DNA of 64,000 nt from Pictodentalium vernedei (taxonomy: Eukaryota; Mollusca; Scaphopoda; Dentaliida; Dentaliidae): positions 387,615,217 to 387,679,216 of the forward strand of contig CM062294.1 of the NCBI GenBank assembly GCA_031216915.1, given 5' to 3'. This document shows, piece by piece, positions 45,103-56,532 of the stretch. The translations under genes and the position numbers were made by a program. Under the pieces are notes generated by a model. That model did no database searches. It was not told the origin of the DNA and was given only the letters and a program-made list of their open reading frames with translations. How positions within the stretch are numbered: the stretch's first letter is position 1; every line of letters begins with the position of its first letter.

Positions 45103-45395
45103 TTAACTAGAGATGGTCTGTTGCCCAGTATACCCCCACCATGGCATACCACCTGTTGTGGGTGACTGAAAAGGGCATTCAAGTTTTCTAAGTAAAAAAA
45201 AAATCCAAAATGGCCACCAGTCGGCCATCTTGAATCTCATCATGTCACATACTCTCTGCTCCTCATCATGTTGAACAATTTATGTTGAGTTTCATGAAAA
45301 TGCAGCAAAAACTGTAGAAGTAGTTCGCTCCACAAGTATTTTGCAAAATCCAATATGGCCACCATTCGGCCATCTTGAATCCGATCTGGAAAAAA

Positions 45396-45623
45396 GTTAA
45401 AAAATTTATAGTAATTTATATATTTTTTATACTTACCAATGACCCAGACATAGCTGGTGCTAACTCTTAAAATATAGGGCCAAACACAAATTTTGCCCCC
45501 CAATCCCCAAAATTTGCATCTAAAACCAAAGAAAACATGTCCTGAAAGGCCCTCCACACTTCGCCCCTACTGCGCATGTGCAGTGTCAAGGACGTTCCGA
45601 AATTGGCGCCATTAATCATTCTA
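45396..45623. repeat. DIRS A4 low-coordinate ITR
   Basis: Inverted partner of 52099-52301. The NRF-1-like palindrome is damaged here only. Confidence 0.88.
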
Positions 45624-45697
45624 ATAACCAGTGCCTGGTAAGCGCTATGTACTCAGCGGGGAGGCAAGAGTTCCCAACTCCTGGGAGGGCCATCCCC

Positions 45698-45785
45698 GTC
45701 TGGGTCATTGGTAAGTATAAAAAATATATAAATTACTATAAATTTTTTAACATTTTTATACTGTACCAATGACCCAGACATAGCT
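45698..45785. repeat. DIRS A4 ICR
   Basis: Two-part complement of both ends, as in A2. Confidence 0.88.
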
Positions 45786-46419
45786 GAATAGTAAAAAGGC
45801 TGGAGGGCCAAGGACATAGAGCAAAATGGAATACGCTCAATAAAATAAAATAGAGTCATCCCCTGTAGGGAAAAAGAAGTAATAGGCCTTACATGTATCT
45901 TTCTTATTTATGATAAATTAGAAAGATACAACACCTTCCAAAATTGAGCTTCATACATCCATGTACTCTATTAATATCCAATATAATCCTTATACTAATA
46001 ATTTTTAAAGTAAGCCAATAAATAAAGTAAGTCTATAGAATAGAGACTCTTATACTCCTAAAAGTGTCTGAGGATTGCATAATCATGTCCGTTGACATAT
46101 GCAATATTCAAAAGCTATACTTTAAAAACTAAGACTTGAATGAATTTAAAAACCTAAACTTCTCACTAAACAACCATCCCAATAACAGCTCAGAATAACT
46201 AACTCCGGAGGAGGTATCCCCTTGTTTTCATAGTAAAACAGGTGACCCAAGGGAACACCCCCCCCCCCCCCCCCCCCTTTTTCTTGCCCTGGGTCAAATA
46301 GCCCAGAGCGAAGAGGGCAGCAGAACGGAGACACTGCCGAAACAGACAGCCTACCTAGCTATAGTAGCAACTGTTAAGTGAATGACATTCTGAGCAGTAG
46401 ATAATAGACCTAACAATAG

Positions 46420-47461
46420 AGGCCTCCAGAAATGGACTCGATATTTCTGAGATAAAATTCATGAATGTGGATGGCTGAGCGCAATGAGCGGCCTTCAAAA
46501 ATCTATAATAGCGACACTATTAATGTAAGCCCAAGAAGTAGAAGAGCTCTTACTTCATGAGCCAAAATCTTAAGCACAACTGCTAAGTCAATGATATACC
46601 ATAAGCAGTACCGATAGTAAATAGAATCCATTAACAATAAAATGGAGCGTAACGTCCTTCTACTAGGCATCAAAGACAGAAGAAGCTTACGCCCATAGTA
46701 ATAAACAGATATCTGTTTATAAATACATAAACTGTACCCGGAAAGAGTAAAGGCCTATGCCCATACGAAGACGGAAGGACCTTAAAATAATAGGTTCCGG
46801 ATAATAGGAGCCTAACTCTTATGCAAAAATCCAACCTAAATAGTAACGGAAGTAGTGATTCCGAAACTACGAAAGTGAAAATCATCCATCGATAGTGCAT
46901 GAAACTCACTGACACTACAGTAAAAGAGAAACCAATAGAATTACTGTCTAAAAGGTCAGAATTTGAAAACTACTGTTTCCAGAGGCTCAAATGATTACTT
47001 AGCTAAATAAGAACCGAAGTTAAAATCCATATAGGAATTTAATCTAAAGATTCTAAGTCTATTTATCAAAAAGTTACTAACTGACTTAGATAAAGAGACA
47101 AAAGACTCAATTGTAAACTATCGTAGAGTGCATAGGTATGAGGTAACATAAACCTATAACCTAAATAATAACAGGCTGCAGTAGATCTTGTGAAACAAGT
47201 ATACTAAAAAATTGCAATGAGTAGTATGGAGGGATCAACAATATGAACATAATGATCCCTACACCACGACGGAAGAGCCTCCACTTTAGCCGCATAGAAT
47301 AGCGAAGAAGAGGATCTCCTATAGTAAGAAATCGCGTCCAAAGCTCGTCCAGTACAGTGCATACAATGCAATACGGACCACACAACGGAATACATGAAGG
47401 TTGCGACCTTGCGGGTTGTGATAAAGATGACACGATTTACCCAGTGAAAAAAGATCCTCAC
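46420..47461 (-). pseudogene. Tyrosine recombinase of DIRS A4, frameshifted
   Basis: Core-binding block at 47433-47161, identical to A2 over the readable part. The AHEV codons near 46565-46547 are followed downstream by the segment with the one-base loss at the catalytic tyrosine. Confidence 0.65.
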
Positions 47462-47635
47462 ATAGAGGAAGATTTCACGTTAAGACCCACAGTAGACAAG
47501 AGAGTAAATTACCCATGATCTCTGTGAAGATAGAGATGCTATCAACAGAAATGTATTGTGGTTGTTTATCTTAGCAATACCTGCTGAAACAACAGCGCCG
47601 GAGGATACGCGTATCCTATCATTCCGTCCTATAGA

Positions 47636-48281
47636 TCAATAGAGCGTTAACAACATTAGCTCAGAGATCTGGACAAGCCAACACATACGTCTGCAATTGA
47701 TTAGCAAACTGTGTCGTAAATAAATCATCATTGGGCGCTCCCATAGATAGCAAATCTGATTGAATACTTGTTTGTTGAGAGTCCATTCTGACAGCAACAA
47801 GCGACCCGTAAGAGAACGGGAGTCCGGTAAAACAATCAGACTACCCGGAATATGACGGACCAAAACAGAACTTGGTGTACTATAACCAACAGACGGATTC
47901 TTTCCATTAAATTGAATAACGGAAACGAAAGAGTGCCTCCCTGGTTCCGGAGATACGCCACTACTGTTGAATTAAAGGACAGGATTTGGGCATGCGTTTC
48001 TGAATAATGTTCATGCAATGACATAAAGCAAGCCTAAAAAACATTATTCCGCGGAAGAAAACTGATTGCTAAGAGACTGCGGAACCCAAAGACCCTGGCA
48101 CTTCGAATCCGTAGGGATCAGTATTATATCCCAATCTGTTTGACTGGCAACCGTCATAACAGCCACACTCGGGTCCGGCAACTGCGGTGGCACTCTCTGA
48201 GTCAACCACCGAATGTTTGCCCCAGTCTGAATCTCTTGTAATACTAGATAGACAAGAGAACATGTAAATCGAGCAAATCAT
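47636..48281 (-). pseudogene. RNase H of DIRS A4, frameshifted
   Basis: HIPGSLIVLPDSRS then EWTLNKQVFNQICYLW at 47863-47740 and NSTVVAYLRNQGGTLSFPLF at about 47973-47911. RT is absent upstream. Confidence 0.65.
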
Positions 48282-48295
48282 GGATTGCCGAAAAG

Positions 48296-50970
48296 TTGCC
48301 GTCGAAGAGAAGCTCCTCCGAGAACGAAGCGACTCTGAGAGAGTTCTTAACCTTACTATCCACGCGTGTGGATGTAGCTAGGGCTGCGTCACGTCTAACC
48401 AACTCCAATCAGCCACTGAAGGGCGGAGTTATACGTGAACAAACTACTGCCCTCAAAAGAAATTACATTGAGAATAATATCCCGTAAATCTTTTCTTGAA
48501 GACGTAATGATAACGCCTCAGTAAGGCGGATTACGTACGATAAAGCGTCTAAGTTAAGTCTATTATACATCATGTCGTTTCCAACATTGAAATTGGAAAA
48601 GACATAAACGGCGAAAAAGAATATATGCAGTCTTTAACCACACTGTCTAGACGCATAAGAACTCTCGGTATGCCCTGCTCTGCCAAAATAAACTATTCGT
48701 ATAAAAGATAAAATGGCAGAAATGAGCAACGCGGACAAGAAACTAAACTATTATGCTTGGTAGCAGGCTTGTATATATATATATAGCGTCGAAAAATAAA
48801 ACACATGTTGTAATGACAATATTGGACTGCATCGGTAAGTCAGGGACAATGTCCCTGAACCGATCGAAAAATCCGAGTCCAATGACGCTATAAGTCTCTT
48901 ATCCAAGATCGCAGCAATGAAGTCCGAAATAACAATCACTGGAAGATAATGCCAGAAGATATGAAAGGCAGCTTCCGATACTACTAAAGGGAAAACTCGA
49001 AATCTTTCGAATCCCTTTCGCCATCCTGTCGGACCCTATAAAGCGTTCGGTCGTCCGTAGCTGATGCAACCGCGGACCGCACCGACCCAGCGCCGTCGGA
49101 TAATTCCTGATTCGACCGAGAAACTGTCAATTGCTGGGATGCTGCGAAACAACTGTGCTAACTCGGATAGCACGTCCGTCACTGAGGCCTGAGGAGAAGC
49201 GGTCTTACGATGCATTGCCGCTGGAAGCTCCGTGATCGTTACCCCGTGCATACTACCAATATGCGAGCGAACGGAGTGTATAGGCCTCGTGTCCTTTGGC
49301 TACCGGATGGCGCGACCTATTCGCCGTGGAATCACTGAATGACGAAACTGATCGGATACTCGAGGTCACGTAGCCAATGTGCCCTGCTGTGAGGATGAGG
49401 AAGCATTAAGGACAGTCTCTCGGACTGTCAATATAACGGAGCGTCCCGACCGACGGACATATGCTCCGAATGTAAAATATCTGAACCACAACATGCGGTC
49501 CCCTATGTTGTTGGACGAGAGAGGGACCTCTCTCGCTCACCGCCTGGATGGACCTGGACAAGCCAGGAACCGGACTAACAGGCTTCCTCCGATCTGTCCT
49601 CAATCTGCCGTCACTGGGTGAGTACTAAAGTAATTAAAGTGCTCGCATCACCCAAATCTCCTTCCTAGACCGCAACGGACGAACCCGGCAGCCGAACCAT
49701 TCGATGAATGTACGCTACACTGGGTGAGCTAGCGAATGTCACTCCGTAGGCGATAGACATATTCCATGAGCACTTATTGCCGCTAGCTCTTCATTAACTA
49801 TGACGACAGAGGCACACTTATGAAAGACATCTCCATAACTCTGCGAACAAGAAACCAGAAATGCTTGGTTATAGCAAGCATAAAATAATAATATATATAG
49901 CGTCGTGCAATAATTCGAAAGTTTGTGTGACATTATTGGACTATGTCGGAACTGAGGGACGATGTCCCTGAACCGAACCAAAAATTTCTAAGTCCACTGA
50001 CGCTATCAGTTTCTTATCCGGCATCGCAGCATTCTGGTCCGACGAAAGAAGCTGTAGAAGACCAAGTCAGATGACATACACAACAGCATATGTTGTTCCG
50101 AAAGGGAAAGCTCGAAATCCTCCAAATCCCTTTCGGTATCCCGTCGGACCGGATGAAACTTTCGGACGTCCGTACCCACTTCCGCGGAGCGTCCCGCCCC
50201 AGCATCGTCGGATAAAATATATGCGACAGATTCAGTTGATGCTGGGATGCTGCGATAAACTGTGCTATTAAGGAAAGCACGTCCGTTCCCGAGGCCTGTG
50301 CAGTAGCGGTCTTACGATGCATTGCCGCCGGAAGCTCCGTGAACGTTGACTCCCGCACACTTCCTATGCGAACGTCCAGAGTCTGCAGGCCTCGTGTCCC
50401 TGGCTACCGGATGGAGTGACCTGGTCGCCGAAGAATCCTTGATCGGCGAAGCTGGTAATATATCGGCGGTCACTCAGCCAAGGTGCGGTCGTGTGCGCTG
50501 ACGAGAAGAGGAAGCCTTAGCAGTCTCCGCGGACTGCCTATACAACGGAGCGTCCCGAGCGACGGACGTATGCTCCGCTTGCGACACATTTTGTACCACA
50601 ACATCTGGGGCCAGATGTTGTTGAACGAGAGAGGGGCCTCTCTCGCTTGCCGTCCGGATGGACCGGAACGAGCTATGAACCGGACTAAAAGGCTTCCTCC
50701 GTTCTCCCTCCGATCCGCCGTCACTGGGTGTGCATTAGGTTAATTTATAGTGCTCGCATCACCCTAAAATTCCTTCTAGACCGCAACGGACGAACCCGGC
50801 TGCCGAACCATTCGGTGAATGGACGCTACACCGGGCGAGCTAGCGGACGTCAAAGGCCGTCGAACCTACTAGGGTCCTCTTAGGCAATTGGCGTATTTAC
50901 ATGAGCACTTTTCCGTTAGCCCTTCATTAATTGTGACGACGGAGGCACACTGTTGGAAGACATCACAGAT
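48296..50970 (-). pseudogene. Gag-like region of DIRS A4, two tandem units
   Basis: Units about 48738-49848 and 49849-50970. A 114-codon open frame (50358-50014) belongs to unit 2 but has no recognised domain. Palindrome pair at 50599-50645. Confidence 0.55.
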
Positions 50971-52098
50971 ACATCACCCTAATCTTGATCGTCTGAAATA
51001 GAAATTGATAAAGTAGAGTGACCCTGCGGGGAAAGGACCGGAGTGTCCAAATCCCCAATAACATACCGTGACATACGCTTCCCATATTGTCATCGAAATC
51101 ATATGATACAGAACAGGAGTTAATGCGAGTACACTGACCACATATAGAATGATTATAAAGTCAGAGGAAGACTTCCTCTTAATACAATTGATCAATATCC
51201 TTTCAATGTGAAAAGAAAACAAGTCCTGGTACTCGCACTAACCCCTGGCAATCAAAATACATAATAATAATATGATCCATTAATATAGAAAAAATAATTG
51301 AAATCAAAATATTTTGAAAAAATATTTTTTCAGAACAGCCCAAGTTTCTGAAAAGTAACGTTGAGCCCCAATGGATCCCAAGCCTAAGTGTGGACAAAAA
51401 TTTTAAAAATATTTTAAACAATTTATTCAACACTTACGAACAATAATAATGTATCTAGTTATGATTAAAATAACATCAAGATATTATTTTCCAGAAATCC
51501 CCCCCCTCACACAGAGGGCTGTTGTAAATGTAAACAATGAGTGTAAAAACACTAAAATAAGACTCCAGGCACCCAGGCCCGAAATCAGTTACCAAAAATA
51601 CACTATCTGATGCAAAACAGAGACTTCCAGGGAAGAAACTGCAGAACATCAGATGGTAGATGCAGAACACAACGCCTAACCACCCGTAGGTGAAGACGTA
51701 AACAAGGGGAAAAGAACAGAATTCATTCTGTTATTCAGCTAAAACTCCCAAGAAAATTTAGTAATAATAATTACAAAAACTATGCCAAAAGCATGGGAGA
51801 ATAGCAAGGGGGGACTTAAAGGACAGGGAGAGAGGAAAACACTTAAAAAACAGTGTGACTAAATAAACAGAATGACAACAAAATGGCTGCTGCCTCGAAA
51901 ATAGGTAACTTAACATAATTTCATTAAAAAATTTTAAGTTACAGCCCTGATAATATTCTGTCACACATTTTTTTCCTCTCCTCCTTCTCTATCCTCCTTA
52001 GAATCACCATTTCACTAATATTTATGTGTCTGGCATCATTTAAACTGAGATTTATAAGCACAAAGATCAGTCAGATGTTAACTGATGAAGGGCCAAAC

Positions 52099-52301
52099 TT
52101 AGAATGATTAATGGCGCCAATTTCGGAACGTCCTTGACACTGCGCATGCGCAGTAGGGGCGAAGTGTGGAGGGCCTTTCAGGACATGTTTTCTTTGGTTT
52201 TAGATGCAAATTTTGGGGATTGGGGGGCAAAATTTGTGTTTGGCCCTATATTTTAAGAGTTAGCACCAGCTATGTCTGGGTCATTGGTACAGTATAAAAA
52301 T
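52099..52301. repeat. DIRS A4 high-coordinate ITR
   Basis: Inverted partner of 45396-45623, with intact TGCGCATGCGCA. Confidence 0.88.
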
Positions 52302-52529
52302 ATTATATCACGCACTTCCCCTCATCATGTTGATCATTTTTTGAAGTTTCATGAAAATGTGGCTAAAACTGTGGAAGTAGTTCGCTCCACAAGTTTACAT
52401 GTGCAACGGACCGACAACCGACCGACAGATGAGTTGACTCCTATATACCCCCTAAAACGTTTTGTGGGGGTATAATGAAGATTTCTGTATAAAGCACTTA
52501 CGTTTTGTAAAAAGGTTAACTCATGAATC

Positions 52530-52700
52530 AATGTTTCTTTATTTGGGTTTAACAACAGTTTCAACAGCCAGTGTGATATATGTTGGGACAGTTTTTCAGG
52601 TGGAGAAGGCCAGACTTCTCAAGAGAACACATACACAATGGTGGGTAACTGTTGGGCTAGTCAACTTGCTAACAAGTACAAGGATGGTCAGCATCAGCTG
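52530..52700. repeat. Dispersed repeat of TTTGGGTTTAA type
   Basis: TTTATTTGGGTTTAACAACA then TTTCAACAGCCAGTGTGATA, GTGGAGAAGGCCAG and AATGGTGGGTAACTGT correspond to 63839-63965. Both may be parts of one SINE or LINE family. Confidence 0.55.
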
Positions 52701-52739
52701 AAGGAAAGTATATCATCGCTTCACCATTCAATGCCACCA

Positions 52740-52885
52740 TGCTCCCAGGCAATGGGGATGAATGAAGATGAATGGGGATGAAGTATCTTGCCAAAGGACA
52801 CAATGCAAATGACACAGGTTAGTTTTAAGTCCAAGGTCAATCTTAAATCCAATACTCTAACCAACGAGTCAATGTGTGCCCAACT
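52740..52885 (-). repeat. tRNA-derived SINE, minus strand
   Basis: On the minus strand GGCACACATTGACTCGTTGG then TTAGAGTATTGGATTTAAGA has the form of an A-box (TGGCnnAnTGGTTAGAG). It is followed by a weak B-box side and GTGTCCTTTGGCAAGATACTT, the same centre as the SINE at 34585. Confidence 0.55.
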
Positions 52886-53027
52886 CACGACTTAATGAAT
52901 GGAATTGTCTTGGCATACTATGCAGGTAAAAACATTTCTGGAGCATATTTGAAGAAAATAAACTGAAACAATGGAAAATTTGGGCTTCTGAGGGATAACT
53001 TTTATCTATATGTGGTGTTAAACTTAC

Positions 53028-53144
53028 TGCAGTTTTTCTCATCGCTACCATCAATGCAGTTCAACAGTCTGTCACACCTGAATTTCTTCTGGATACATCG
53101 TCCACTGCCACATCGGAATTCACTCTCTGAGCACTCTCTTGGTT
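53028..53144 (-). CDS. LDL-receptor class A domain exon (partial gene)
   Basis: A 117-bp exon encoding one LDLa module. Cysteines fall as [27 protein letters not shown] then IDGSDEKNC, and the calcium-binding acidic residues are intact (D in CDRLLNC, D in CIDGSDE). The acceptor is TTTTTTCCTTTAG before 53144 and the donor is GCA|GTAAGT after 53028. Both junctions are phase 1, as in the exon at 37272-37388, so splicing them together would keep frame. Likely part of a multi-LDLa extracellular protein transcribed on the minus strand. The DIRS, hAT and MITE copies between the two exons would then be intronic and mostly in sense orientation. Confidence 0.88.
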
Positions 53145-53462
53145 CTAAAGGAAAAAATACAATCAATGTCATGGAACAAAAAAAAAAAAATAGCACAGCT
53201 TATATCGCCAACATTTTTTTTCATATATTCATTTGGACATGCCAGGTGTTGAAAGTTCTTTTGTAAAACTGGGGAAGTCGACAGCTATGAATACTGAGAG
53301 CCTAAAATACCAGAGAAGTAATTCTAACTGAAACTTTCAGTCATTACCCTCACAACCTGCCTCACCCTATCACTTTCCTGCAAGGAGTGACAAAATAATG
53401 AATGTTGAGAAAAATTCCAGTTAGAAGAATCGGAAGAAATTTCTCCCCAAGGTATTTTTTTA
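53145..53462. other. Intronic spacer upstream of the LDLa exon
   Basis: No gene is seen. A poly-A run at about 53178-53190 and AT-rich sequence precede the next repeat. Confidence 0.45.
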
Positions 53463-53535
53463 ACCCTTTAACATATTGTTAGTATCCACTTGTGTAATTT
53501 ACAAATTGAACAGTTGAAAAAACAAAAATTAAACC
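53463..53535. mobile_element. Left part of a TTAA foldback MITE
   Basis: TAACCCTTTAACATATTG then CACTTGTGTAATTTACAAAT and CAGTTGAAAAAAC matches the left side of intact copies. It is interrupted by the element at 53536-54327. Confidence 0.65.
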
Positions 53536-54327
53536 AGAGGCTCTAAAGAGCCTGTAATCGTTCACCTGGAACTACATATAAAAATGTGATTTCCCATAGG
53601 CTTTCCATGGAAACTATGTGCTGCAATTGTGGCCATGTTTGCAACATTACATCAACATTACATGAGGATCATTTGTAGAAGGTGTCCTATTCCTCAATCA
53701 TGTGAAGTTTCAAAACATTTGACTTTGTAGTTTCAGATGGGAAGATTTTTGCCAAATCCATCAGTCAGAATCAGAGAATGTCTCTGGTGGCCATATTTTT
53801 CCAACCAGTCATCATTGCCATGTTTTTCAACCCGCGGTAACAAAATGAGGACTGTTTGTAGAGGACCTCCCATAGACCATCCATGCCAAGTTTGGTTCAC
53901 GTCGGCTCAGTAGTTCCCGAGAAGAAGATGAAAATGTGATTTCCCATTGGGTTTCTATAGTAACTGTAAGCCGCAATTGTGGCCATGTTTGTAACACATC
54001 AACATTAAATGACGATTATTGGTAGAGGCGGTCCCAGTCATCATTTGTATGAAGTTTCAAAACATTTAACCAGGCAGTTTCAGAGGAGAAGATTTTTGAA
54101 AATCCACCAACCAGAATCAAAGAATGCCTCTGGAAGTCATTTTTTTCATCAGACGGGAACAAAATGAGATCGTTTGTAGAGGACCTCCCATAGACCATTC
54201 CTGCCAAGTTTGGTTCACACCGGCTCAGCAGTTAGAAAAGATGACAATATGAAACGTTTATGGACGACGACGACAAACGCCAAGTGATGAGAAAACTCAC
54301 ATGGCCTTTTAGGGCAGTGGAGCTAAA
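53536..54327 (+). mobile_element. Helentron-like element nested in a MITE
   Basis: The left end is CCAGAGGCTCTAAAGAGCCTGT then AATCGTTCACCTGG. The core has two units of about 347 bp (GATTTCCCAT near 53589 and 53939, with CAATTGTGGCCATGTTTG in both). The right end has GGACGACGACGACAAACGCC and AGTGGAGCTAAAAAG. The layout matches the elements at 13873 and 35345, but the unit sequence is different. Confidence 0.55.
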
Positions 54328-54476
54328 AAGTCAACAAAACCATATCATTTGATCTCTCATTGGAATGAGCTCATTGAACTCATTTCAATGAGGGGTCACT
54401 TAAGGATTTGTGGATATTTTTTTGAAGGAAAAAATTCAAATAATAAATTTTGACATCATGAATATTGGGTAAAAGG
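54328..54476. mobile_element. Right part of the TTAA foldback MITE
   Basis: CAACAAAACCATATCATTTG, the central stem and TATTGGGTAAAAGG followed by TTAA (54477-54480). Completes 53463-53535. Confidence 0.7.
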
Positions 54477-54480
54477 TTAA

Positions 54481-54717
54481 CCCTTCAACCAAAACAAATA
54501 GAAGATGATGCTTGCAAACAAAATTCCTGAACTAATTTTTTTCATTTATTGCCTCAAACACATAGCTCATGACCCCTCACTGGAACAAGCTCAAGGAGAT
54601 CATTAAATGAGGGGTCATAACCAATGTTTTTGAAACAAAAATTGAAAGAAAAAAAATTTGATTGGTGATTTTTGTGAATTGTGATGCCTGTTATGGCAAT
54701 TATGTTAGGTAAATTGT
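54481..54717. mobile_element. Second foldback MITE abutting the first
   Basis: Starts directly at the TTAA 54477-54480 with CCCTTCAACCAAAAC, has the stem CTCATGACCCCTCACTGGAA with GAGGGGTCATAACC, and fades out at GTTAGGTAAATT near 54717. Confidence 0.6.
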
Positions 54718-55237
54718 CAACAAATGTAATGCTCAAAAATGCATCTTAGAACCATTTTAAAGTTCTTTGAGAATTTAAGTTAGGGTTTTGCATCTGCACC
54801 CTTTTCAATACCCACTACCAATAAAATTGGGTTTTCTTTTACTTTACATTTTTACTTGATCCTGGTATCAAGCTCATTAGAAAATCAATTGTTGATATGA
54901 AAATTGAAATGAATTATCCATCACTTTATCAGAGTATGAATGTGGGATGGGCATGTTAAGCACTTCATGCAAAACTTTAAACACCAATTCCACATTCATA
55001 CTCCAATAATGTGACAGATAATTAATTTTAATTCTTTTAATTTAATTTAGACTGTTTACTTGTGTGATAATCTACCACTTTATTGATACTGCAATAAAGC
55101 AACAGATAATTAATTTCAATTCAAATAATTTAATTTGGAGTGTTTGCTTATATTATAATGTACTCTTACTACAATTTATATGAGTGCTGTCATATCAATT
55201 TTTGGGCACACAACAGTTATATTATTGTCAGCATAAG
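54718..55237. repeat. Spacer with long imperfect inverted repeat (about 54897-55035)
   Basis: AATTGAAATGAATTATCCAT then CACTTTATCAGAGTATGAATGTGGGA inverts as TCCACATTCATACTCCAATA then ATGTGACAGATAATTAATTT around a centre of about 40 nt. A direct partial repeat (CAGATAATTAATTT) follows near 55102. No coding potential. It is probably a decayed foldback element. Confidence 0.55.
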
Positions 55238-56114
55238 CTAATACATGCAGTCTTGAATACTCAAAAAAAAACTGCTGTGAACAACCCAAATGAATATTAA
55301 CTGACAGCCCACCTGCGAAAGATTCTGCACTTGGGGATGCGACGTGCATCCCATAAGTGGATAGATGTCGGTGTTTTGTTTCTGCTTGTAGTGGACTGGT
55401 GGCTGCTCGGCTGTTCTTTCTATTTTTTTGTGTTTCCTCCGCTTCTTCTTTGGAGGCAGAGGTGGCGATTCCTTGATTATTGGCGATGGAGGTTGCGGTA
55501 TCAAACTTTCTTGCACTAGTGCGACATTGGCTTTTAGTTTTGCTAGCTCTTCATCCAAGGACTCTTTTGTTGGTGCTGGCTCTTCTTCTTCAGTGCCCAT
55601 TATCTGGTTTTCCAGTTCATGGGCAAGCTTTCTTATTTCTTCCTTGTCTTCCATCACCTTTGTGGGGGTCCAAGCTTGAGATGGAACTGGAGTTGGAGGC
55701 TTTTGTTGACTGGTGGGTGTCTGGAGCTGCTTTTACCATCTGGATGGGGGAGTGGGTTTCCATTTCCTCTTCCTTCTGTTTACGGCTTGCTTCTGACTTT
55801 CTTCTCCAGGCCTCTAGGTGCTTGGCATCCCGGCACTTAGTGGATGGATGTTTCTTTTTTCTTTTGCATTTGTCCTTTTCAGGGTCCTCTGGGTGTGGAC
55901 TAGAGCCCGATTGGGCTAAGGTACTACCACTCCCCAGAGGGGCCGATGGTCTGGCTGCTGGCTTCTTTTGTCTCCTTGTTGGAGCCATTCCAGGTGGTAT
56001 AGGAAAGCCCAGTATCACCTTGCAGGAATCACCAGAAACATGAATAGTCCAGTTTCTGGTGTTACCCACATTCAAACATGTTAGCATGTCAGATAGCTTC
56101 TGTGGTAGTTTCAT
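55238..56114 (-). CDS. Unrecognised lysine-rich ORF with one frameshift
   Basis: From ATG at 56114 it reads KLPQKLSDMLTCLNVGNTRN then WTIHVSGDSCKVILGFPIPP, followed by a long low-complexity part rich in K, S, P and E (KCKRKKKHPS; EAWRRKSEASRKQKEEEME). Near 55735-55660 the sense frame moves by one base to continue as QLQTPTSQQKPPTPVPSQAW and MEDKEEIRKLAHELENQIMG, and PLPPKKKRRKHKKIERTAEQ. It may end at a donor-like CAG|GTGGGC at about 55314. Composition suggests a nuclear or nucleic-acid-binding tail. I cannot assign it; it could be a host exon, a retrogene fragment or a transposon ORF1. The frameshift favours a pseudogene or a sequence error. Confidence 0.4.
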
Positions 56115-56528
56115 GATTGCTGTGATTAGTGGTGCTAACGGAGAATCCAGTTGAGCATCCGAACTGATCGGCAGTCGAATAATGTAAGCAATTACAGTTT
56201 AAAAGTACCACTGGACATTCCCACAATGTTTTATTTGACCAATGGACAGGACAAAGCAAAAACATTCATACAATTGAAAAATTATTCAATAAGTTATGAA
56301 AAACTCACCTCAACTAATCATATGCAAACAAATCAGATATCATGAAAGAAAATTCTATTTTTTCAGCAACAATATAAATATTGACATTTTTCAACTGTAA
56401 TCCAGTAAAGTGAGAGGGATAAACTGGACTTTAGTCCTTCATGTTTAAACATGTGTGTGTATGGGGGGTGGTGGTGGGGAGGAGGGAGTCCTAAGTTCAA
56501 AGTTGGCGATCATAGCTGATGAATAGCA
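56115..56528. other. No gene seen
   Basis: Contains a GTGTGTGTATGGGGGGTGGT-type low-complexity stretch at about 56450-56487. No open frame is supported. Confidence 0.45.
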
Positions 56529-56532
56529 TTAA

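Larger units (their letters stand above)
45396..52301 (-). mobile_element. DIRS family A copy A4
   Basis: 6906 bp with complete termini, ICR, YR, RNase H and two gag units. It is closest to A2 by shared small changes. Its low-coordinate ITR has a private change in the palindrome (GCGCATGTGCAG) not present in its own high-coordinate ITR, so it arose after insertion. It has the longest poly-C tract of the set, at about 46257-46277. Confidence 0.88.
45129..52474. mobile_element. TIR element with GGGGGTATA ends, split by DIRS A4
   Basis: Left part 45129-45395 begins TATACCCCCAC. Right part 52302-52474 ends GTGGGGGTATA. Both halves share TTTCATGAAAATG-GC and GTAGTTCGCTCCACAAGT. The left half holds two direct repeats with CCAAAATGGCCACCAGTCGG then CCATCTTGAATC. 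Removing A4 gives an element of about 440 bp without coding capacity. The class is not known to me. Confidence 0.6.

Noticed and set aside
54554-54736. Small open frames inside foldback MITEs and spacers
   Set aside because: Stems read on both strands give chance frames. There is no conservation among copies.
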